Positions 1-4,846 of a stretch of DNA of 5,819 bases are shown piece by piece; the stretch's first letter is position 1, and every line of letters starts with the position of its first letter. The DNA comes from Nitrosopumilales archaeon (GTDB lineage Archaea; Thermoproteota; Nitrososphaeria; Nitrososphaerales; Nitrosopumilaceae), in assembly GCA_025350175.1 (NCBI GenBank), contig JANXYF010000061.1:1-5819 (forward strand), in the 5' to 3' direction. Both the position numbers and the translations under genes were made by a program. The notes beneath the pieces are model-generated. The model saw only the letters and a program-made list of their open reading frames with translations, had not been told where the DNA came from and ran no database searches.

Positions 1-989
1 GCAAGTGTTCTTTTCGGATCAAAGTTTCTATCTTCAAATGTCCAAATCTTGTTGAGAATAAAATTAGAAGTCATTGAGAAAACAATTCCTATCATGGTAG
101 CATAGATATACCAAAGATTGGAAAGTACAGCTCCGAACATAAAAGATACAAAATAGTTTACCAGTAATCCAGAAGCACCAACAGTATAAAACCTCCCAGC
201 TTTTGATAAGAAATGAACCGATGTACGTCTTTCATTTGTTTTTACAGATTTACCATATCGATATAGTCCCCACACAGATTGCAGATAATCAACACATACT
301 GAAAAATTCATCTTGCTTGAACCCGTTGCACGGTCAATGAAATTATAAGGAATTTCCTTGACTTTTGCACCTCGTGCTTTTACGAGAATCTCAAGTAGGA
401 TTTTATATCCAATGGCATCAAATTTGATATTATTTACAATATGACGTTTGAATGCAAAAAATCCAGACATTGGATCTTTGATCTTTATTCCAAGTCCATG
501 TTGAGCAATTTTGGTAGCTCCTTTACTGATTAATTTTCTTTTAAATGGCCAACCTGAGACAGAGCCACCTTTTACATATCTGGATGCCACCACTATATCA
601 CAATCAGAATTTTGCAATTCTTCTACCATTTGTGGGATAGTTTGTGGAGGATGTGATAGATCACTATCCATAACAACTACTGCATCACCTTTAGCATGTT
701 CAATACCAGTTACAATAGCAGAACTTAGTCCTCTCTTGTCCTCACGACGAATTATCTGAATAGAATAATCTGGGTTTTTGGAGTTTTTTGCATATTCTTC
801 AACGGTGTTACTCGTACCGTCAGGAGAATTATCATCAACTACTATAATTTCAGCATTCATTTCTCGTGTTAGTGCTAAACGCAATGAATCAAGAATTTTT
901 ACAATATTTTTGGATTCATTATAGGTAGGAATAACGATGGAAAGAGAACGTTTCCTAATAGTTAGTACCTCTTTCTGGATTATACTCAA
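1..989 (-). CDS. Family 2 glycosyltransferase, dolichol-phosphate-mannose-synthase type, fused to GtrA membrane domain (partial, 3' end outside window)
   Basis: This probably transfers a sugar from a nucleotide donor to a polyprenyl phosphate at the inner face of the membrane, supplying lipid-linked sugar for glycosylation. 329 residues are visible, numbered from a TTG at 989. The GT-A domain shows SIVIPTYNE (17-25), VVDDNSPDGT (50-59), the metal-binding DSD in VMDSDLSHPP (106-115), DPMSGFFAFKR (172-182) and GSSKM (223-227), all typical of DPM1-like enzymes. From about residue 263 a GtrA-like domain begins with hydrophobic segments near 270-289 and 293-312 and the hallmark SNFILNKIWTF (308-318); it continues past the left edge. 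There is no ATG between the in-frame stop near 1022-1024 and the first catalytic motif. The first in-frame ATG (residue 44) would delete SIVIPTYNE, so TTG 989 is the best candidate. The gene follows hemD by 50 bp on the same strand. The sugar and acceptor cannot be read from sequence. Confidence 0.9.
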   Translation of the reverse strand, partial: MSIIQKEVLTIRKRSLSIVIPTYNESKNIVKILDSLRLALTREMNAEIIVVDDNSPDGTSNTVEEYAKNSKNPDYSIQIIRREDKRGLSSAIVTGIEHAKGDAVVVMDSDLSHPPQTIPQMVEELQNSDCDIVVASRYVKGGSVSGWPFKRKLISKGATKIAQHGLGIKIKDPMSGFFAFKRHIVNNIKFDAIGYKILLEILVKARGAKVKEIPYNFIDRATGSSKMNFSVCVDYLQSVWGLYRYGKSVKTNERRTSVHFLSKAGRFYTVGASGLLVNYFVSFMFGAVLSNLWYIYATMIGIVFSMTSNFILNKIWTFEDRNFDPKRTL

Positions 990-1022
990 GTTGCTTTCTG
1001 TTATTTTATGGCTATTTGACCG

Positions 1023-1030
1023 TTATTAAA
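1023..1030 (-). promoter_or_regulatory. Possible TATA-like element upstream of the glycosyltransferase
   Basis: On the minus strand the 50-bp gap between hemD and the glycosyltransferase reads TTTAATAA here. An archaeal TATA box at this place would start transcription roughly 26 bp downstream, near 1001, leaving a leader of about 12 nt before the TTG at 989. A second AT-rich stretch (ATAAAATAA, about 1001-1009) would start transcription inside the coding region and fits less well. The genome is AT-rich, so chance matches are expected, and read-through from the hem operon is equally possible. Confidence 0.25.
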
Positions 1031-1039
1031 ATTGTCCAC

Positions 1040-1837
1040 CTAACAAAAGCAATTCTTGATTGATTCTACTGCGCCAGATACCGTATGTACATCTGCTATG
1101 ATCGGTTTTATCTCGAATTTCTCAAGTTCATCAGCAGTGAATGGTCCTATTGCAATAATAGTAGTTTTTTTCAAGTATTGCTTTAGAGTTTTTGCATCAT
1201 AATCAGCCAGCATTATATCAAAAAATGCTCTAACTGATGAAGCACTAGTAAAAATAATCCCATCAACTTTATTTTGTGAAAAAAGTTCTTTGAATTCTGT
1301 CCAATAAGATAATGCACTAGAAGATTTTACATCGTATAGATACACTTCTTTTACCTCAAGTCCGATCTTTTCTAGTAGTTGTGCAAGAAATGGCGTTGAT
1401 GCACCACTTCGTGGAACAATTGCTTTTTTTCCTTCAGCATTAAGAGTTGTAAAGACTTCTCCTACTCCAACTGATGAAAACCTGTCCGGAACATGTGATA
1501 CTCTAATTCCTTCCAATTCTAGTGCAGATTTTGTTTTTGGTCCAACTGCAATTACGGTAGTATTTGCAACAGCAAGCTGAAGTTTTTCATATTTTGAAAT
1601 TTTCTTTGCAGTATCAAACAAAAGTTTGACTGCTTTTGAGCTCATAAATACAGAATAATCTGGATCATCAGTCTTGACAGCATCAAGGAATTCATCTACC
1701 ATACCATCACCTTTACTTATCAATTCTATTGTCGGTAACGATATCGCTTTTGCTTTTACATCAGATATTAATTTAGTAAATTCCTCTGAATCCGCTTTTG
1801 ATCTAGTAATAGCAATAACTTTTCCTTGTATCATCAT
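1040..1837 (-). CDS. hemD: Uroporphyrinogen-III synthase
   Basis: It cyclises hydroxymethylbilane to uroporphyrinogen III with inversion of ring D, acting in the cytosol right after HemC. The family is poorly conserved, so the call rests on its two-lobed pattern plus context: an N-terminal KVIAITRS strand, VFMSSKAVKLLF and VIAVGPKTKSALE in the first half, VPRSG, then IIFTSASSVRAFF, IAIGPFTADEL and HTVSGAVESI in the second half. About 265 residues is the usual size. The frame stays open to a GTG at 1843, but ATG at 1837 (ATGA overlap with the SUMT stop) or the adjacent ATG at 1834 is preferred. A GGTG motif at 1841-1844 lies 3 and 6 nt upstream of these ATGs, so the GTG is probably part of the ribosome binding site. 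The protein ends in Asn-Cys-Phe-Cys, a small curiosity. It is the last tetrapyrrole gene of the operon. Confidence 0.9.
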   Translation of the reverse strand: MMIQGKVIAITRSKADSEEFTKLISDVKAKAISLPTIELISKGDGMVDEFLDAVKTDDPDYSVFMSSKAVKLLFDTAKKISKYEKLQLAVANTTVIAVGPKTKSALELEGIRVSHVPDRFSSVGVGEVFTTLNAEGKKAIVPRSGASTPFLAQLLEKIGLEVKEVYLYDVKSSSALSYWTEFKELFSQNKVDGIIFTSASSVRAFFDIMLADYDAKTLKQYLKKTTIIAIGPFTADELEKFEIKPIIADVHTVSGAVESIKNCFC

Positions 1838-2574
1838 CTCCACCCTATTTTATCAGAGAGGTTTACTACCTTGCCCACTATAATAATAGTCGGAGGTTTA
1901 ATTTTTGCCTCATGAACTTTTTTGGATATATTTGAAAGAGTGCCTTTTATCATTCTGTGTTCATCGGTGGTGCCATTTTGAATTACAGCCACTGGAGTAT
2001 TCTTGTCTAGTCCTCCACTAATCAATTTCTTTGATATTATTTCAAGTCTTGAGAGACCCATCATTATAACTATAGTATCAACTGCTTTTGCAAGTTTTTT
2101 CCAATCAACCGCTCCTTCTTTTTTCTTGGCATCCTCATGACCAGTAACAAACACTACAGATGATGCATAATCTCTATGTGTAAGCGGTATTCCAGAATAT
2201 TCTGCAGAACCAATACCAGATGTAATACCAGGAATTATTTCATATTTGACTTTGTGTTCTCTTAGAAATTCTGCCTCTTCTCCCCCTCTTCCAAAGATAA
2301 ATGGATCTCCTCCTTTCAATCTCACAACATTTTTATTTTTTTTCGCAAGTTGCACCATCAAATCATTTGTTGCATCTTGATGTTTGTAATCATCACCAAC
2401 GTCTCTTCCAACATACATTTTTTCAGATTTTTTTGGAATCATTGCAACTATTTTTTTACTTACCAGCCTATCATACAGAACTACATCTGAAGATTTTATC
2501 GCTTCAACAGCTTTTAGTGTGATAAGTTTAGGATCTCCAGGGCCAGCGCCAACTATGAAAACTTTGCCCGTCAT
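1834..2574 (-). CDS. cobA: Uroporphyrinogen-III C-methyltransferase (SUMT)
   Basis: It transfers two methyl groups from S-adenosylmethionine to C2 and C7 of uroporphyrinogen III, giving precorrin-2, the entry to sirohaem and cobalamin and in many archaea to haem through sirohaem. The 246 residues match a stand-alone SUMT. Visible family motifs are VGAGPGDPKLITLKA (8-22), VVLYDRLVS (31-39), VRLKGGDPFIFGRGGEE (84-100), the IPGITSGIGSAEYSGIPLTHR stretch from 114 to 134, and VTGHE. There is no N-terminal dehydrogenase/ferrochelatase domain as in CysG and no HemD fusion. The start ATG at 2574 overlaps the hemC stop in ATGA. The nearest purine-rich motif (GAGG) is 13 nt away, too far for a good Shine-Dalgarno, so translation is probably coupled to hemC. 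It sits between hemC and hemD although it acts after HemD. The symbols sumT and cobA are both used for this enzyme. Confidence 0.96.
   Translation of the reverse strand: MTGKVFIVGAGPGDPKLITLKAVEAIKSSDVVLYDRLVSKKIVAMIPKKSEKMYVGRDVGDDYKHQDATNDLMVQLAKKNKNVVRLKGGDPFIFGRGGEEAEFLREHKVKYEIIPGITSGIGSAEYSGIPLTHRDYASSVVFVTGHEDAKKKEGAVDWKKLAKAVDTIVIMMGLSRLEIISKKLISGGLDKNTPVAVIQNGTTDEHRMIKGTLSNISKKVHEAKIKPPTIIIVGKVVNLSDKIGWR
1838..1844 (-). promoter_or_regulatory. Ribosome binding site of hemD, decides its start
   Basis: The minus strand reads GGTGGAG followed directly by ATGATG (1837-1832). The GGTG core matches the GGTGA-type motif that pairs with the archaeal 16S rRNA 3' end. Its distance is 3 nt to the first ATG and 6 nt to the second. 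This argues against the in-frame GTG at 1843, which lies inside the motif, being the real start, and mildly favours the second ATG at 1834. The site lies inside the last codons of the upstream SUMT gene. Confidence 0.6.
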
Positions 2575-3509
2575 TTAGAATTCCATTCCTCTACTTTTTC
2601 TCTCCAATTTTTCGCAATATCTGAAATTCCCTTTTCTTTAAGTTCTGTTGCAACTTGTCTACCAAGATCATTTGCCTGATTTATCTCTGAATCTTTTTCT
2701 ACCATTATAGATTTACTTCCATCTACAGAATAAACTATTACTTTTAATCTTAGTCGGTCATTCTCTTTGTGAGCAAATGCTCCAACTGGAAATCTACAAC
2801 CAGAATCTACATACATAGAAAGTGATCTTTCTGCCTCGATTGCGTTCCTAGTCTCTGGATCTTCAATCTTTTGTAACAATTCAATTAATTGTACATTATC
2901 TTTTCTTGAGACAATACCAAGTGCACCTTGTCCTGGAGAAGGTGGGAACGCATCTAAGGAAAGTCTTTGAAATTTAACATCTAGCCCTAATCTGGATATT
3001 CCAGCTTGGGCCAATACCACACCATCGAATTCACCATCATGTACTTTTCTTATTCTTGTTTCAATATTTCCACGAATTGGCTTTACTATCACATCTGGCC
3101 TTAGCCGTATAATCTGAACTGCCCTTCTCAAGCTACTAGTACCAATAACTGCCCCCTTTTTTATTGTCTCTAACATACTTCCATCGTTTGCTATAAAGAC
3201 ATCATTTGCCTCTTCTCTTTTTGGGACACATGCCAATACCAGTTCTTCTGGTAATTCTGCAGGAACATCTTTCAAACTATGTACTGCAAAGTCAACTTTC
3301 TTTTCTGCAACAGCTCTATCGATTTCCTTTTCAAATATCCCTTTTTGATTTATTGTAAAAAGTGGACGTGCATCAGTATCTCCTTGAGTCTTGATTGTAA
3401 TTATCTCAAATTCTGTTTGAGGAAATCTATTTACAATCTCAGATACTACCCAGTTTGTCTGAGTAAGTGAAAGCAGACTACCCCTAGTACCAATAAGATA
3501 TTTCATCAT
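2571..3509 (-). CDS. hemC: Porphobilinogen deaminase (hydroxymethylbilane synthase)
   Basis: It joins four porphobilinogen units into hydroxymethylbilane, using a covalently bound dipyrromethane cofactor, in the cytosol. At 312 residues it has the standard length. Numbered from the first Met, it shows LIGTRGSLLSLTQ (5-17), HSLKDVP (77-83) with the catalytic Asp at 81, GTSSLRR (123-129) with the substrate-binding arginines, RGNIETR (146-152), FPPSPGQGALGI (188-199) and the cofactor-attachment Cys238 in SGCRFPVGAFA. All key residues are present. Two ATGs are adjacent at 3509 and 3506. The first overlaps the hemL stop as ATGA; the second gives the common MKYLIGTRGS start and lies 5 nt after a GGTG motif, so 3506 may be the real start. 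The stop overlaps the SUMT start by 4 nt. Confidence 0.98.
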   Translation of the reverse strand: MMKYLIGTRGSLLSLTQTNWVVSEIVNRFPQTEFEIITIKTQGDTDARPLFTINQKGIFEKEIDRAVAEKKVDFAVHSLKDVPAELPEELVLACVPKREEANDVFIANDGSMLETIKKGAVIGTSSLRRAVQIIRLRPDVIVKPIRGNIETRIRKVHDGEFDGVVLAQAGISRLGLDVKFQRLSLDAFPPSPGQGALGIVSRKDNVQLIELLQKIEDPETRNAIEAERSLSMYVDSGCRFPVGAFAHKENDRLRLKVIVYSVDGSKSIMVEKDSEINQANDLGRQVATELKEKGISDIAKNWREKVEEWNSK

Positions 3510-4780
3510 TTCACCGCTTTTAGTGCTTTTTCGTATGCAGAAATTGTTTTTCGCATATCATCTTTTGAGTGCTCATACGATAGAAATACTGTTTCAAATT
3601 GAGAAGGTGCGATGAAAACTCCATTTTTAAGTAAGACTTCAAATAATTTTTTGAATTTTATCATATCTGATTTTTTTGCAGAGGAATAATCAACAACAGG
3701 ATCATCAGTAAAAAATATCTGAAACATGGATGAAATTGAATTAATTTGATGTGGAATTTTCATATCGGATGCTAAATCATGTATTGCTGAAACTAGTTTT
3801 GTACAGTTCTTTTCAAGTTTAGAATATAATTTAGGCTGAAGTTTATTCATAATTTTGACAGAAGAGAGTGCTGCTGAGACAGATACGGGATTTCCTGCAT
3901 AGGTACTAGCTTGATAGACCTTACCTTCGGGAGACAACATATCCATAATCTCACTTTTCCCTCCCACTGACGCAATTGGGAAACCATTTCCTAGTGCTTT
4001 TCCAAGTGTAGTAATATCAGGTTTTATTGAAAAATATTTCTGGGCCCCGCCTGTTGACATTCTAAATCCTGTAACTACTTCATCAAAAATTAATACGACA
4101 TCATTTTGTGAAGTTATCTTTCTCACCTCATTTAGAAAATTCTTTTCAGGCAGTACAAGACCCATGTTTGCAAGAACCGGCTCTATAATTACTGCCGCCA
4201 CGTCTTTTTCTTTTTCCAGTAATGAGTGTAATTCTTGAGAATTATTATACTGAACTACTAGAGTATTTTTTGAAACTTCTTCCAAACTTCCTTCTGAGAT
4301 TGATATTCCAATATGTGCCGCACCTGAGCCAGCTTTTACCAAAACATAATCATGTGCACCATGATAGCAACCCTCAAATTTTATTATTTTTTTCTTTTTT
4401 GTAAATCCCCTTGCTAGTCTAATAGCAGTCATGGTTGCTTCATTACCAGTATTAACCAGACGTATCTTTTCCATAGATGGAAAATTTCTAGATATCAATT
4501 CAGAAAGATCTACTTCAATTTCAGTAGGTGCGCAATACAGTGTACCCTTTTCTAGTTGTTTTTTGACATCAGAAATGATTTCTTTTTGTCCATGTCCTAA
4601 GAGTAAAGCACCGTATGCATTACAGTAATCAATGTAATTTTTTCCATCTACGTCCCACATCTTGCTACCTTGGGCTTTCTTAACAAAGAAAGGATACGGA
4701 TCATAATATCGTACAGGGCTGTTTATACCAGATGGGATAATTTTTTTGGCACGTGCAAATAGGTTCTTGGAACTTGCCAT
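3506..4780 (-). CDS. hemL: Glutamate-1-semialdehyde 2,1-aminomutase
   Basis: It is a PLP enzyme that converts glutamate-1-semialdehyde to 5-aminolevulinate in the five-carbon pathway of tetrapyrrole synthesis. The 424 residues fit the family length (about 430). The motifs are IPSGINSPVR (15-24), GNEATMTAIRLARGFT (112-127), the substrate-loop AGSGA (150-154), FDEVVTGFR (232-240) with the cofactor-contacting Asp233, TTLGKALGNGFPIA with the Schiff-base Lys261, and a C-terminal GVFIAPSQFE. The AGSGA loop and the DEVVTGFR context separate it from ornithine- and GABA-type class III aminotransferases. It is the first gene of the hem operon. The ATG at 4780 has no Shine-Dalgarno, but a TATA-like box stands about 26 bp upstream, suggesting a leaderless transcript. 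Its substrate maker HemA and the next enzyme HemB are not in the window. Confidence 0.97.
   Translation of the reverse strand: MASSKNLFARAKKIIPSGINSPVRYYDPYPFFVKKAQGSKMWDVDGKNYIDYCNAYGALLLGHGQKEIISDVKKQLEKGTLYCAPTEIEVDLSELISRNFPSMEKIRLVNTGNEATMTAIRLARGFTKKKKIIKFEGCYHGAHDYVLVKAGSGAAHIGISISEGSLEEVSKNTLVVQYNNSQELHSLLEKEKDVAAVIIEPVLANMGLVLPEKNFLNEVRKITSQNDVVLIFDEVVTGFRMSTGGAQKYFSIKPDITTLGKALGNGFPIASVGGKSEIMDMLSPEGKVYQASTYAGNPVSVSAALSSVKIMNKLQPKLYSKLEKNCTKLVSAIHDLASDMKIPHQINSISSMFQIFFTDDPVVDYSSAKKSDMIKFKKLFEVLLKNGVFIAPSQFETVFLSYEHSKDDMRKTISAYEKALKAVK
3511..3515 (-). promoter_or_regulatory. Ribosome binding site of hemC
   Basis: The minus strand reads GGTGA-A-ATGATGA across the hemL/hemC junction, inside the last codons of hemL. 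The GGTG core is only 2 nt from the first ATG (3509) but 5 nt from the second (3506), which favours the second ATG as the hemC start. The same GGTG plus tandem ATG arrangement appears at the SUMT/hemD junction. Confidence 0.6.
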
Positions 4781-4802
4781 TCATCTAGAAAGAAATCTAT
4801 TG

Positions 4803-4810
4803 TAATTATA
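4803..4810 (-). promoter_or_regulatory. TATA-like box of the hemL-hemC-SUMT-hemD operon
   Basis: The minus strand of the 61-bp gap between the HYR protein gene and hemL reads TATAATTA here. Its centre is about 26 bp upstream of the A of the hemL ATG, the usual archaeal distance from TATA box to transcription start. The transcript would then begin at or within a few nucleotides of the start codon. The absence of a GGTG-type motif before hemL agrees with leaderless initiation, whereas hemC and hemD inside the operon do have GGTG motifs. I see no clear operator or palindrome around it. Confidence 0.55.
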
Positions 4811-4832
4811 ATCTATATGAAAATAGAATTCT

Positions 4833-4846
4833 GCTAAAAATTTAGC
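4833..4846 (-). terminator. Small inverted repeat with T-runs at the end of the HYR protein gene
   Basis: GCTAAA (4833-4838) and TTTAGC (4841-4846) form a short palindrome that includes the stop codon (4842-4844). In the minus-strand transcript it contains a five-T run and is followed by a four-T run at 4821-4824. Archaeal termination mainly uses oligo-T stretches, so this could end the upstream transcript just before the hemL promoter. The stem is short and AT-rich with a tiny loop, so the call is weak. Confidence 0.3.

Noticed and set aside
511..759. Plus-strand open frame of 82 codons
   Set aside because: It lies wholly antisense to the glycosyltransferase catalytic domain, including its DSD region, and has no recognisable motif.
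1001..1009. ATAAAATAA as the TATA box of the glycosyltransferase
   Set aside because: Transcription would start near 980, downstream of the only plausible start codon at 989.
1674..1883. Plus-strand open frame of 69 codons across the SUMT/hemD junction
   Set aside because: It is antisense to two well-supported genes and low in complexity; a shadow of the minus-strand coding.
2301..2522. Plus-strand open frame of 73 codons
   Set aside because: Antisense to the conserved SUMT N-terminal half; its Leu/His/Phe-rich composition is typical of a reversed coding strand.
1834..2574. CysG-type multifunctional sirohaem synthase or a SUMT-HemD fusion
   Set aside because: The length is that of SUMT alone, with no NAD-binding N-terminal domain, and hemD has its own start and ribosome binding site.
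3279..3470. Plus-strand open frame of 63 codons
   Set aside because: Antisense to the hemC N-terminal domain; no motif.
4222..4628. Two plus-strand open frames (4222-4404 and 4431-4628)
   Set aside because: Both are antisense to conserved hemL motifs and have no features of their own.
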